From NCBI RefSeq assembly GCF_900215205.1, contig NZ_OBDY01000008.1, forward strand, positions 1 through 64,000: 64,000 bases of DNA, written 5' to 3'. Positions within the stretch are counted from its first letter, which is position 1, and every line of letters begins with the position of its first letter. This DNA is from Paractinoplanes atraurantiacus. Lineage in GTDB: Bacteria > Actinomycetota > Actinomycetes > Mycobacteriales > Micromonosporaceae. Below, piece by piece: positions 24,507 through 32,743 of this stretch. Under the pieces are notes generated by a model. That model was given only the letters and a program-made list of their open reading frames with translations, had not been told where the DNA came from and did not search any database. Position numbers and translations under genes: made by a program.

Positions 24507-26081
24507 CTACGTGCGATGGACCACCGATCCGCCGACCACCGTAATCGCCACCGGCGACTCCGCGAACTCGTCGGGGCCGGCGGTCAGCGGATCGAGCGTG
24601 AACGCGGCCAGGTCGGCCCGGAATCCGGGACGGATACGGCCGGCGGACGATGCCAGGCCCGCGGCCGCGGCGGCCTGGGTCGTGTAGCCCTCCAGGGCCA
24701 TCCGGGCCGTCAGCGCCTGCCCGGGCAGCACCGGGTCGACGCCGGGAGCGCCGGCCGGGCGGCGCAGGCGGGCCGCCGCGATGATGCCGCGCGGATCGTA
24801 CGGCGCAATCGGCCAATCCGATCCCAAAGCCAGGCGGGCACCGCTGTCGCGCAGGTCGCGGGCCCGGAACCCGCGGTCGGCGCGGACCTTGCCGAGGCGG
24901 CGCGACCAGTTGTCGCTGTGGTCGGCCCGCGTGTAGTGCGTGCAGTGCGTCGGCTGCATGCTCGCCGTGACGTCGAGCGCGCGGAACCGTCCGACCAGGC
25001 CGGACGGCATGGTCTCGAGATGCTCGATGCGGTGGGGTACGGAGGAGACGCGCGGCAGCCCTTCCAGCGTGTCCAGCACGTAGCGGATCCCGGCGTCGCC
25101 GATCGCGTGCGTGACGATCGGGACGCCGGCCGCCGCGAGCACCCGTACGGCCTCCGCGTAGTCGGCCGGGTCGGGCCAGAAGCAGGCCGTCGACTCGCCG
25201 TGCGTGTCCGGCTCGTCGAGCCAGGCGGTGCCGCCGTCCACCGTGCCGTCGATCATGAACTTGGCGCCCTCGACCCGCCAGCGGCGCCCGCTCAGGCGCT
25301 GCTTCTCCAGCACCGCCCGGACGTCGGTGTCGGGCATGACGAACGGCGCGCAGCGCCACCGCATCGGCAGGTCGCCGTCGGCCTCCAAGGCCTGGAAGAG
25401 CGCGAGCGAGTCGTCCTCGAAGTCCATCGCGTTGGCCGCGGTGAGCCCGGTCGCCGCCATCCGCCGCATCAGGTCGAGCAGCCGCCGGCGGCGCGAGGCC
25501 GGATCGTCGGCGGGCAGAAGCTGGTGGACGAGGTTGAGGGCGTCCATCTCCAGCAGGTGCCCGGTCGGGCGGCCGCCGGCGTCGCACACGATGCCGGAGC
25601 CCGAGGGGAACTCGCGCGGCCCGGTGATTCCGGCCAGGTCGAGGGCCCGCTGGTTGACCAGCGCCGAATGCGCGTCGAAGAGCCTCAGGAACACCGGCAC
25701 GTCCTCGGGCAGCGGCGCCGACGTGATCGGCCGCGTGCCGAAGACGTTCGGATCAAGACCCCAACCTTCGAGCCAACCCCTTTCCGGTACGGCGTCGAGA
25801 GCCACCCGGAGCTCATCAAGCGTGCGGACGGAAGACAGGTCGATGCCGCGGGTCATGCCGATGCCCAGCACCGGATGGGCGTGCCCGTCGACCAGCCCCG
25901 GCGTGACGGTGGCCGGGCCCAGGTCGATCACCTCGGTGCCGGCGCCGCGCCACTGCCGGGCGCCGGCCCGGTCGCCGACGGCCGTGATGACGCCGTCGGT
26001 GACGGCGATGGCGGTCACCGGCTCTGAGCCGTCCATCGTGTGGACACGGTCGGCCATGACGATCAGATCCGCGGTGCTCAT
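24507..26081 (-). CDS. amidohydrolase, YtcJ-like (Amidohydro_3)
   Basis: A 524-residue metal-dependent hydrolase. VTPGLVDGHAHP (near residue 60) gives the first metal-binding histidines, GAKFMIDGTVDGG the carboxylated-Lys region, VTHAIGDAGIRYVL and HRIEHLETMP further His ligands, and LALGSDWPIAPYDP the catalytic Asp. The size and order match the YtcJ/exoenzyme-regulatory-protein AepA group, which hydrolyses N-acyl or amide bonds; the substrate is unknown. Downstream is its TetR. Upstream is only the last part of a permease gene, so the uptake partner seems to have been lost. Confidence 0.87.
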   Translation of the reverse strand: MSTADLIVMADRVHTMDGSEPVTAIAVTDGVITAVGDRAGARQWRGAGTEVIDLGPATVTPGLVDGHAHPVLGIGMTRGIDLSSVRTLDELRVALDAVPERGWLEGWGLDPNVFGTRPITSAPLPEDVPVFLRLFDAHSALVNQRALDLAGITGPREFPSGSGIVCDAGGRPTGHLLEMDALNLVHQLLPADDPASRRRRLLDLMRRMAATGLTAANAMDFEDDSLALFQALEADGDLPMRWRCAPFVMPDTDVRAVLEKQRLSGRRWRVEGAKFMIDGTVDGGTAWLDEPDTHGESTACFWPDPADYAEAVRVLAAAGVPIVTHAIGDAGIRYVLDTLEGLPRVSSVPHRIEHLETMPSGLVGRFRALDVTASMQPTHCTHYTRADHSDNWSRRLGKVRADRGFRARDLRDSGARLALGSDWPIAPYDPRGIIAAARLRRPAGAPGVDPVLPGQALTARMALEGYTTQAAAAAGLASSAGRIRPGFRADLAAFTLDPLTAGPDEFAESPVAITVVGGSVVHRT

Positions 26082-26121
26082 GCGATCCCCTCCGCAACGA
26101 TCACGGGACGCGCCGGGCTGG

Positions 26122-26280
26122 TCAGGCGCCTGCCTCGTCGCCGCCGATCCGTCCGTACGCCGAAGGGCCCTTGACCTTGATGATCAGCGCCCAGACGACG
26201 CCGGCCGCGAGAACGAGCGGGACGAGCCACACCAGCATGGCACTGGCCGTCGAGGGCGCCCCAGTGAGCGCCCGTGGCCC
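26122..26280 (-). pseudogene. C-terminal remnant of an APC-type amino acid/amine permease
   Basis: The frame ending at TGA 26122 encodes a final membrane helix and tail (LVWLVPLVLAAGVVWALIIK, then VKGPSAYGRIGG) that looks like the end of an APC-superfamily permease; the rest of the gene is absent upstream. It sits 40 bases upstream of the amidohydrolase, where an uptake gene would be expected. A 38-residue single-helix protein starting at ATG 26238 is an alternative reading. Confidence 0.5.
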
Positions 26281-26927
26281 CTGTTTCGGGCCCAGGTCCC
26301 GCCGCTCCTCGCCGCGTTCGGCCGGCCGCTCCCCAGCCCCGACCCGCAATACCCCTTTTGGGATCTGACGGTCACGCCGATATGGGAGTTCATCGCCGAC
26401 AGGGCGCAGCCGCGGGCACCCTTCGCGCCTCGTCTCAGCTGGCTGAACACTCACAACCTGTCCGCCGGGTTCACGCCGGAAGCCGCGACGCTCCTTTCCG
26501 ACCGGCCATTTCGCCAAGCCGCCGAGGCCGCCCTGATTGCGCGGTTCCTGCCGGACGCGGGCATAACCGAGTTGGATCACGCCCTCGGCGACCTGGTGAC
26601 GAGCCGCGAGATCGTCGGGACGCGCGCCTCGCGACGCGCCGGGTACCTCGCCGACGCGGCACTACGAAAGACAGCAGCGGCGCCGCCGAGGAGGTCGAGC
26701 TCACGAGCGGAGAAGTCGAGCATTCCCGGGCCGGGGTCCCGTGCGACCTGGTCGTCGTCGCGGAGATCGAGTACAGCGGCACGCGAGTGGACGACTTCCG
26801 GGCCTCAGGCGGCAGATCTCGGCTATGGCGTGATTGGCAAGCAGATGAACAGGATCTGCGACCGACTCGCTTCCGCTACCGGCTTCCAGGCGCCGGATAC
26901 GAGTCACCGGGCGACGGTGCCCCTTGA
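26281..26927 (+). pseudogene. fragments of an HNH/McrA-like restriction gene with DUF3883 end
   Basis: Two coding pieces in different frames. Piece one (26281 to about 26600) reads LLAAFGRPLPSPDPQYPFWDL, IWEFI, SWLNTHNLSAGFTPEAATLL and ALIARFLPD, resembling the N-terminal domain of actinobacterial HNH/ScoMcrA-type modification-dependent endonucleases. Piece two (26664-26927) reads EEVELTSGEVEHSRAGVPCDLVVVAEIEY and ends RFRYRLPG, matching the end of DUF3883 (NO VEIN C-terminal) proteins, which accompany restriction systems. The catalytic middle is missing. The assignments are by pattern memory; decay is clear from the frame change. It abuts the permease remnant at about 26280. Confidence 0.5.
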
Positions 26928-27000
26928 CCTACGTCGCCGCGCGGTGGGGACCCGATCGTCAGCCGTGGCGAGGTGCAATCCTTCGGTCGGCCCGAACGGG

Positions 27001-27804
27001 TTATTCGAGCATGGCTCGGCGGAGCAGGGGGCGGTTTCCGGCTATCCACGAGGCGCTTCGGGCTCGCCATGTGATGCCCCACAGGATCGGGTAGCCGTTG
27101 GGGGAGATCGCTTCGGTGCTGTCGACGGTCACGTGCTCGGCGATGGCCTCGTGGCGGGCGCTGTGGATCGCCACGTCGGACAGGCGGTCGACCAGGTCGT
27201 CGCGGGCGGAACGGGGGAGGCCGTAACCGTCGACTATGGCTCGGGCCTGGCGGGCGCGGGATCTGGCGTCGGGGAGGTTCTGCATTTCGGCTACGTCGTC
27301 GTCGAACAGTTGGGCGTTGAGCCAGACGGTTTCGGCGAGCTCCCACAGGCGGTCGACCGGGCCGGCGAACTCCCAGTCGATGAAGGCGTCGGGGCGGCCT
27401 TGTTCGCCGACGATGTTCCATGCTCCGGTGTCGCAGTGGCCGATCACCATGTCGTCGCCGCCTAGGTCGCGCAGCCAGTTCGGCTGCCAGATGGCGTTGG
27501 CGGGTGGCGTGAAAGTGCTGGTCGCGTCGTGCAGGGCGCGCAGCAGGGTGCCGACGCCCGCGACGGCCTCGTCCGGCCACGCGTGCGGGTGCGGGGACTC
27601 GCCCGGCACGAAGCTGTAGCCGTCGCCGACCACGCGCGGCGCCCCGGCGAAGCCGGCCCGCTCCAGGTGGTCGAGCAGGGCGAACACCGCTGGTGTCCAT
27701 GGGCCGGCCGTTTTGTGCACCACGCCGTCGCGCAGCACCGCGTCCGCCGGATGGGCGCCGGCTCCCCAGGCGCCGAGTTGCTCAGCAGGCTCCACGAACG
27801 CCAA
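27001..27804 (-). CDS. aminoglycoside-phosphotransferase-fold kinase
   Basis: About 267 residues. MVIGHCDTGAWNIVGEQG near residue 120 is a variant of the Brenner motif (HxDxxxxN), and PDAFIDWEFAGPVDRLWELA supplies the metal-binding Asp of the DxD/E motif, so the phosphotransferase site looks intact. The N-terminal ATP-lid region is unusually short, as in many small actinobacterial members. The substrate could be an aminoglycoside, choline, homoserine or another small molecule; nothing in the context decides. The longest start is TTG 27804; GTG 27795 is equally plausible. Confidence 0.82.
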   Translation of the reverse strand: MAFVEPAEQLGAWGAGAHPADAVLRDGVVHKTAGPWTPAVFALLDHLERAGFAGAPRVVGDGYSFVPGESPHPHAWPDEAVAGVGTLLRALHDATSTFTPPANAIWQPNWLRDLGGDDMVIGHCDTGAWNIVGEQGRPDAFIDWEFAGPVDRLWELAETVWLNAQLFDDDVAEMQNLPDARSRARQARAIVDGYGLPRSARDDLVDRLSDVAIHSARHEAIAEHVTVDSTEAISPNGYPILWGITWRARSASWIAGNRPLLRRAMLE

Positions 27805-27852
27805 GCCTCACCGCGAAGGGGCCGGACCACAAGCGGTTATCCGGCCGGCAGC

Positions 27853-28446
27853 TCAGCGCCGCAGGGCGGTGAGGAGCAGGTCGAGGCCGAGCTCGAAGGC
27901 GCGGTCGGCTCGGGGGCGGCCCTGTCCGGCGGCCTCGATGGCGGCGACCAGCACGGGCGTGCGGGCCTGGGTCTTGTCCCAGACCTGGTCGGGGGCCGCC
28001 ACGTCCAGGGCTGAGCCGATCACGAAGCTGTCCAGCACCGTGATGACGTCGAGCAGGCGGCCGGTGGGGATGCCGGCGTCGCTGAGGACCGTGGCGATGT
28101 CGTCGTACATGCGCACGACGTCGGGGGAGGAGACCGTGTGGGCGGTGAGCATCGGGATCAGCTTCGGATGCCGGGCGAAGGCGTCCCGGTAGTGCCGCAG
28201 CAGGGCGCGCAGCGCGTCCTCCCAGGCCGTCTCCCGCTGCTGGAAGGGCTGCTCGGCGAAGACCCGGGCCCGCATGGCCTCGATGATCTCGGTCTTGCCG
28301 GTGACGTGGTTGTAGAGCGACGACGGCCGTACGGACAGGGCGGCCGCGATCTCGCCCATCGTGAACTCGCCCTGGGCGTCGACCAGTTTCAGCGCCGCCG
28401 TGGCGATTTTGCCGACCGACAGCTTCGGCGTTGCCGGCCGTCCCAC
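27853..28446 (-). CDS. TetR-family repressor of the agmatine operon
   Basis: A 197-residue protein. GTG 28446 is chosen because GGGGAG lies six bases upstream and because earlier candidates overlap the operator. KIATAALKLVDAQGEFTMGEIAAALSVRPSSLYNHVTGKTEIIEAM is the helix-turn-helix; the C-terminal domain (AFARHPKLIPMLTAHTVSSPD, VITVLDSFVIGSALDVAAP) matches the TetR at 23833-24480. It is divergent from the carbamoylputrescine amidase-agmatine deiminase-putrescine oxidase operon, with a clean palindrome between, so it most likely senses a polyamine or derivative and controls both units. Confidence 0.88.
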   Translation of the reverse strand: MGRPATPKLSVGKIATAALKLVDAQGEFTMGEIAAALSVRPSSLYNHVTGKTEIIEAMRARVFAEQPFQQRETAWEDALRALLRHYRDAFARHPKLIPMLTAHTVSSPDVVRMYDDIATVLSDAGIPTGRLLDVITVLDSFVIGSALDVAAPDQVWDKTQARTPVLVAAIEAAGQGRPRADRAFELGLDLLLTALRR

Positions 28447-28486
28447 GGAGCTCCCCTCGACAACTGCTCGAACGCCCACCATACTA

Positions 28487-28505
28487 AAACGAACGACATT
28501 CGTTT
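28487..28505. promoter_or_regulatory. TetR operator of the agmatine degradation operon
   Basis: AAACGAA-CGACA-TTCGTTT is a perfect 7-base inverted repeat with a 5-base spacer in the gap between the TetR gene (start 28446) and the amidase gene (start 28523). Its sequence stands out from the GC-rich surroundings. Confidence 0.75.
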
Positions 28506-28522
28506 GCCCCCGAGGATGAAAC

Positions 28523-29434
28523 ATGCGCCTGATCAGCTCCGGCCCGCGAAGCTCGCCCGCCCGCGTGGACGCGCCGTCCCGGCCGCCCCTGCGGATCGGC
28601 GTCGTGCAGCACCGGTGGCGCGCGGACGCCGGCGAGCTGAAGGACGTGCTGCTCGGCGCGATCGGGCAGGCCGCCGCCGAGGGGGCGCAGGTCGTCTTCC
28701 TGCCCGAGCTGACGTTGTCGCGCTACCCGGCCTTCGAGGAGCCCACGGGCGTGCCGTCCGACGCCGCGGAAGATCTGCTGACCGGTCCGACGGTGACCTT
28801 CGCCGCCGAGGCCGCCCGTAAATACGGCATCCCCGTCCACGCCTCGCTCTACGAGAAGAACGAGGGCGACGATCTCGGCTACAACACCGCCGTGCTCGTC
28901 GGCGCGGACGGCCGGCTCATCGGGCGTACCCGCAAAACGCACATCCCCGTCACCGAGGGGTATGTGGAGGACAAGTATTTCCGCCCTGGGCCGCCCGAGG
29001 ACGCGTACCCCGTACATCGCCTCGACGACGTTGGTGTCGGCCTGCCGACCTGCTGGGACGAATGGTTCCCCGAGGTGGCGCGCCTCTACGCGCTCGGCGG
29101 GGCCGACCTGCTGGCCTACCCGACCGCGATCGGCTCCGAGCCCGACCACCCCGACTTCGACACGCAGCCGCTGTGGCAGCAGGTGATCGTCGGTCACGCC
29201 ATCGCCAACGGGCTGTTCATCGCGGTGCCCAACCGCACCGGCGACGAGGGCCGGATCAGCTTCTACGGCTCCTCGTTCGTCGCCGACCCGTACGGCCGAA
29301 TCCTCTGTCAAGCCCCTCGCGACGAGGAGGCGGTGCTGATCGCCGACCTCGACCTCGATCAGCGCCGCGACTGGCTCACCCTTTTCCCGTTCTTCCAGAC
29401 CCGGCGACCCGAGACGTACGGAGGCCTGGCGTGA
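28523..29434 (+). CDS. aguB: N-carbamoylputrescine amidase-like carbon-nitrogen hydrolase
   Basis: A 303-residue nitrilase-superfamily enzyme. The catalytic triad is visible: Glu in LPELTLSRYP, Lys in RKTHIP and Cys in LPTCWDEWFPE; the CWDxWFPE context is typical of N-carbamoylputrescine amidase. It hydrolyses N-carbamoylputrescine to putrescine, CO2 and ammonia. The N-terminal 22 residues are a family-atypical extension before RIGVVQ; ATG 28523 has GAGGAT upstream. It is the first gene of a three-gene operon and its stop overlaps the next start (GTGA), consistent with a shared pathway. Confidence 0.88.
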   Translation: MRLISSGPRSSPARVDAPSRPPLRIGVVQHRWRADAGELKDVLLGAIGQAAAEGAQVVFLPELTLSRYPAFEEPTGVPSDAAEDLLTGPTVTFAAEAARKYGIPVHASLYEKNEGDDLGYNTAVLVGADGRLIGRTRKTHIPVTEGYVEDKYFRPGPPEDAYPVHRLDDVGVGLPTCWDEWFPEVARLYALGGADLLAYPTAIGSEPDHPDFDTQPLWQQVIVGHAIANGLFIAVPNRTGDEGRISFYGSSFVADPYGRILCQAPRDEEAVLIADLDLDQRRDWLTLFPFFQTRRPETYGGLA

Positions 29435-30432
29435 CCCGGCCGCAGTGGAGGATGCCCGCCGAGACCGATCCGCACGACTGCACCTGGATGGCCTGGCCGT
29501 CGTCCGGTTACGCACTGGGGGAGGCCGCCGACGACGCCCGGCGGGCCTGGGCCTCGGTCGCGCTCGCGGTGGCCGAGTTCGAGCCGGTACGGATGGTGGT
29601 CGACCCCGCCGCGGTGCCGCACGCCCGCAAGTGGCTCGGGTCGGACGTGGAGCTGCTGGAGGCGCCGCTCGACGACGCCTGGATGCGCGACATGGGACCG
29701 ACCTTCGTCGTCGGGCCGCAGGGCCTGGGCGCGGTCGACTGGGTGTTCAACGGCTGGGGGCAGCAGAGCTGGGCCCGGTGGGAGAAGGACGCGCGGATCG
29801 CCCGGCAGGTCGCGGAATGGGCCGGTGCCACGCTCATCGACTCGGCGATGGTCAACGAGGGCGGCGGCATTCACGTCGACGGCGCCGGGACCGTGCTCGT
29901 CACCGAGACCGTGCAGCTCGACCCCGGCCGCAATCCGGGCTGGCACAGCCACGACATCGAGGACGAACTTCGGCGGACCTTGGGCGTACGGGATGTGGTG
30001 TGGTTGCCCCGGGGTCTGACCAGGGATTACGGGGAGTTCGGGACGCGCGGGCACGTCGACATCGTGGCCACCATGCCGTCGCCGGGTACCGTTCTGCTGC
30101 ACGTCCAGCCCGCCCCGGCGCACCCGGACTTCGAGGTCACGAGGGCGATCCGGCTGGCCCTGCCCGCGCAGTGGCGGGTCGTGGAGCTGCTGGCGCCGGA
30201 GCGGCTGGAGGACGAGGACGGGCCGGTCGACCACAGCTACGTCAACCACCTCGTCTGCAACGGCGGGGTCGTGGCCTGCACGTTCGGGGACCCGCGGGAC
30301 GCGGCCGCGCTCGAGGTGCTCGCGTCGGCCTATCCGGGCCGAAAGGTGGTCGGGGTCGACGCGCGTGTGATCTTCGCGCGCGGCGGGGGTATTCACTGCA
30401 TCACGCAGCAGCAACCGAAGGTGGAACCGTGA
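29431..30432 (+). CDS. aguA: agmatine deiminase
   Basis: A 333-residue enzyme of the peptidyl-arginine-deiminase/guanidino-group-modifying fold. MPAETDPHDCTWMAWPSS at the start, DAWMRDMGPTFVV and FNGWGQQ are agmatine deiminase signatures; TRGHVDIVA holds the catalytic His and GGGIHCITQQ the catalytic Cys. It converts agmatine to N-carbamoylputrescine and ammonia, the substrate of the upstream-encoded amidase. GTG 29431 overlaps the previous stop codon, giving translational coupling. Length and motifs are complete. Confidence 0.93.
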   Translation: MTRPQWRMPAETDPHDCTWMAWPSSGYALGEAADDARRAWASVALAVAEFEPVRMVVDPAAVPHARKWLGSDVELLEAPLDDAWMRDMGPTFVVGPQGLGAVDWVFNGWGQQSWARWEKDARIARQVAEWAGATLIDSAMVNEGGGIHVDGAGTVLVTETVQLDPGRNPGWHSHDIEDELRRTLGVRDVVWLPRGLTRDYGEFGTRGHVDIVATMPSPGTVLLHVQPAPAHPDFEVTRAIRLALPAQWRVVELLAPERLEDEDGPVDHSYVNHLVCNGGVVACTFGDPRDAAALEVLASAYPGRKVVGVDARVIFARGGGIHCITQQQPKVEP

Positions 30433-31778
30433 AAGACGTGGATGTGGTCGTCGTCGGCGCCGGCGTTACGGGCCTGACGGCGGCCGTACGCCTGCGCGAG
30501 GCCGGGCTGAAGGTGGCGGTCCTCGAGGCGCGCGACCGGGTCGGTGGGCGCCTGCTCACGGAGACCGTCGACGGCGTACGGCTGGAAATCGGGGGTCAAT
30601 GGGTTTCGCCCGACCAGACGGCGCTGCTCGCGATGATCGACGAGCTGGGACTGACGACGTATCCGCGGTACCGGTCGGGCGACTCGATCTACATCGGGCG
30701 CGACGGCGTCCGCAAGACGTTCCGCGGCGACGCCTTCCCGGTGCCGTCGGACACGGCGATGGAGATCAAGCGGGTCGCCGAGGAGCTCGACCGGCTGGCC
30801 GCGCAGATGGACCCGCTGGTGCCGTGGGAGCACCCGGACGCCGGCGAGCTCGACCAGATGTCGTTCGGCGCCTGGCTGGCGGAGCAGACCGACGATCAGG
30901 AGGCCAGCGACAACATCGGCCTCTACATCGGGCCGGCCATGCTGACCAAGCCGGCGCACTCATTCTCGGCGCTGTCGGCGGTGCTGATGGCGGCCAGCGC
31001 GGGCGGCTTCGCGCATCTGCTCGACGCCGACTTCATCCTCGACCGGCGCATCGTGGGCGGGTTGCAGGAGGTGCCGCTGCGGCTGGCCGCCCGGCTCGAC
31101 GACGTCGTCCTTTCCGCGCCGGTCGACAAGATCGTGTGGGATGACTCCTCGGCGGTGGTCGGCGACTACCGGGCCCGGCACGTCGTGCTGGCGGTGCCGC
31201 CGACGCTGGTCAACCGGATCCAGTTCGTGCCGGCGCTGCCGCCGGTGCAGGCGCAGATGCGGCAGCACCAGTCGTTCGGGCTGGTCATCAAGCTGCACAT
31301 CACGTACGAGACCCCGTTCTGGCGTTCGGCCGGGCTATCAGGGACGGCCTTCAGCCCGTACGCCCTGGTGCACGAGGCCTACGACAACAGCAACGAGGAC
31401 GTGGACGGCGACGACCGCGGCATCCTGGTCGGCTTCGTCTCCGACCTGCGCGCGGACGCCCTGCTCGCGCTGGACCCCGGCGAGCGCCGGGAGAAGGTGC
31501 TGTCGTCGCTCGCGGCGTATTACGGCCCGGAGGCGCTCACGCCGGTCGCCTACTACGAGAGCCCGTGGCAGGCCGACGAGTGGACGGCGGGTGCTTTCGG
31601 AACGAGCTTCGACATCGGGTCATTGACACGGTACGGACGCCACCTGCGCACGCCGGTCGGCCCGCTCGCGATCGTGAGCAGCGACGTGGCCGGCCTGGGC
31701 TTCCAGCACGTCGACGGCGCGATCCGCATGGGCGAGGCGGCCGCGGCGGCCATCATCGGGGCCACTCCTGCCAGCTGA
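30429..31778 (+). CDS. puo: FAD-dependent amine oxidase, probably putrescine oxidase
   Basis: A 449-residue flavin amine oxidase. VVVVGAGVTGLTAAVRLREAG at the N-terminus is the FAD dinucleotide-binding motif, VGGRLLTETVDG and IGGQWVSPDQ follow, and the C-terminal part (ESPWQADEWTAGAFGTSFD, QHVDGAIRMGEAAAAAI) matches monoamine/putrescine oxidases. With agmatine deiminase and carbamoylputrescine amidase immediately upstream, the expected reaction is oxidation of putrescine to 4-aminobutanal, hydrogen peroxide and ammonia. GTG 30429 overlaps the previous stop. No aminobutanal dehydrogenase gene lies next to it in the window. Confidence 0.87.
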   Translation: MKDVDVVVVGAGVTGLTAAVRLREAGLKVAVLEARDRVGGRLLTETVDGVRLEIGGQWVSPDQTALLAMIDELGLTTYPRYRSGDSIYIGRDGVRKTFRGDAFPVPSDTAMEIKRVAEELDRLAAQMDPLVPWEHPDAGELDQMSFGAWLAEQTDDQEASDNIGLYIGPAMLTKPAHSFSALSAVLMAASAGGFAHLLDADFILDRRIVGGLQEVPLRLAARLDDVVLSAPVDKIVWDDSSAVVGDYRARHVVLAVPPTLVNRIQFVPALPPVQAQMRQHQSFGLVIKLHITYETPFWRSAGLSGTAFSPYALVHEAYDNSNEDVDGDDRGILVGFVSDLRADALLALDPGERREKVLSSLAAYYGPEALTPVAYYESPWQADEWTAGAFGTSFDIGSLTRYGRHLRTPVGPLAIVSSDVAGLGFQHVDGAIRMGEAAAAAIIGATPAS

Positions 31779-32217
31779 GAAGAACGGGAGCGAGAGCTTC
31801 CTCCTCCCGGTCGAGGTGCCCGTGCAGATGACCGGACAGCTCGCGGAGTGCCTCGGCCAGCCGCCCGCGAGCGTCGGCGTCATCGGCCCAGGCGCTCGCC
31901 TCGACCTCGCCGGTTCGGCGTGCGGCCGCCTCGACCTCGTCGAGAAGCCCGGCGATCAGCTGGTGATCGGCTTCGAGCTGGTCGACGACGTCGCTCAGGT
32001 GCGGCGCGCTGCGCCGGACGGCGGGGAAGAGGGCGACATCCTCGCCGCCGTGGTGGGAGTGGACCAGCCGGCAGTAGCGCAGGCAATCCAACCTTTTCAC
32101 CTCATCGCGCAGTTGGGCGCTGCTCAGCGCGGAGTCGGTGCATCGGGCCAGGTCGCGGCGGAGCATGTCGTGAACTTGCTGGAGTTCCCGCAGCAGCGGG
32201 TTGTCGGTGGTCGTCAT
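31753..32217 (-). CDS. hemerythrin HHE-domain protein
   Basis: A 154-residue four-helix protein. The iron-ligand pattern is visible: LQQVHDML, LVHSHHGGEDVALFP (HxxxE), LEADHQLI and LSGHLHGHLDREEEAL (HxxxE). Such proteins bind a di-iron centre and handle oxygen, NO or peroxide; lying beside a peroxide-producing amine oxidase this is suggestive but unproven. It is convergent with the oxidase gene (26-base overlap) and divergent from the HxlR gene. Confidence 0.88.
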   Translation of the reverse strand: MTTTDNPLLRELQQVHDMLRRDLARCTDSALSSAQLRDEVKRLDCLRYCRLVHSHHGGEDVALFPAVRRSAPHLSDVVDQLEADHQLIAGLLDEVEAAARRTGEVEASAWADDADARGRLAEALRELSGHLHGHLDREEEALAPVLLSWQEWPR

Positions 32218-32268
32218 GGCGATGAGTGTCGGCGCGCGGCCTCGCGGTTGCCAAGCTGCCCATTAGCT

Positions 32269-32285
32269 ACTTACTTTGGGTAAGT
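32269..32285. promoter_or_regulatory. HxlR operator overlapping the regulator's own start codon
   Basis: ACTTAC-TTTGG-GTAAGT is a perfect 6-base inverted repeat in the 66-base divergent gap, and its right end covers the first two bases of the GTG at 32284. TACTTAC-type sites are typical of HxlR/YodB regulators, so autoregulation and control of the divergent hemerythrin gene are likely. Confidence 0.65.
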
Positions 32286-32643
32286 GACTCGCTCGAAGCC
32301 CGTGCATTTCGTGGTCGCGGACGACGACTGCCGCGACTTCCAGTCGGTATTGGAGTTCATCGGGCGCCGCTGGGTCGGCGCGGTGCTGATGGCCGGCGCC
32401 CAGGGGGCCCGGCGCTTCACGGAGTACCGGGCGCTGGCCCCCGGCATCTCCGACCGCCTCCTGGCCCAGCGTCTCAAGGAGCTGGAGTCCTACCAACTCC
32501 TGCGGCGCGAGGTGATTCCCTCGACCCCGGTCCAGATCCTCTACACACCGTCACCGACCGGCGCCGCGCTGATCGCCGCCCTGCAGCCGCTCATCGCATG
32601 GAGCCGTTCCGTCCCGCCCGCCGGTGGTGACCAGCGCCCGTAA
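32284..32643 (+). CDS. HxlR-family winged-helix regulator
   Basis: A 119-residue protein. FIGRRWVGAVLMAGAQGARRFTEYRALAPGISDRLLAQRLKELESYQLL is the HxlR signature fold, followed by the wing VQILYTPSPTGAAL. One cysteine in DDDCRDF near the N-terminus could be a redox or electrophile sensor, as in YodB/HypR members, but that is inference. It is divergent from the hemerythrin gene and probably regulates it. Its last codons lie in the first copy of the 52-base repeat at 32621. Confidence 0.88.
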   Translation: MTRSKPVHFVVADDDCRDFQSVLEFIGRRWVGAVLMAGAQGARRFTEYRALAPGISDRLLAQRLKELESYQLLRREVIPSTPVQILYTPSPTGAALIAALQPLIAWSRSVPPAGGDQRP

Positions 32644-32743
32644 ACGCCGCCCGCCATCGGCCGGGCTCACTCGCCAGTGGTGACCGGCGCCCGTAGCGCC
32701 GCCTCCCGTTGCCGCATTCACTCGCCGGTGGTGACCAGCGCCC
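32621..32743. repeat. three tandem copies of a roughly 52-base repeat
   Basis: The core CCGGTGGTGACCAGCGCCC occurs at 32621-32639, 32674-32692 (two changes) and 32725-32743, with partly conserved sequence between (CGCCGCC, then TCACTCG). Copy one encodes the end of the HxlR protein and copy three, read the other way, the end of the ROK protein, so the array bridges two convergent genes. Confidence 0.7.

Noticed and set aside
25204..27465. A 753-codon plus-strand frame spanning the amidohydrolase antisense, the scar and the phosphotransferase antisense
   Set aside because: Only the stretch 26281 to about 26600 looks like real coding sequence; the rest is antisense shadow, so the frame is not one gene.
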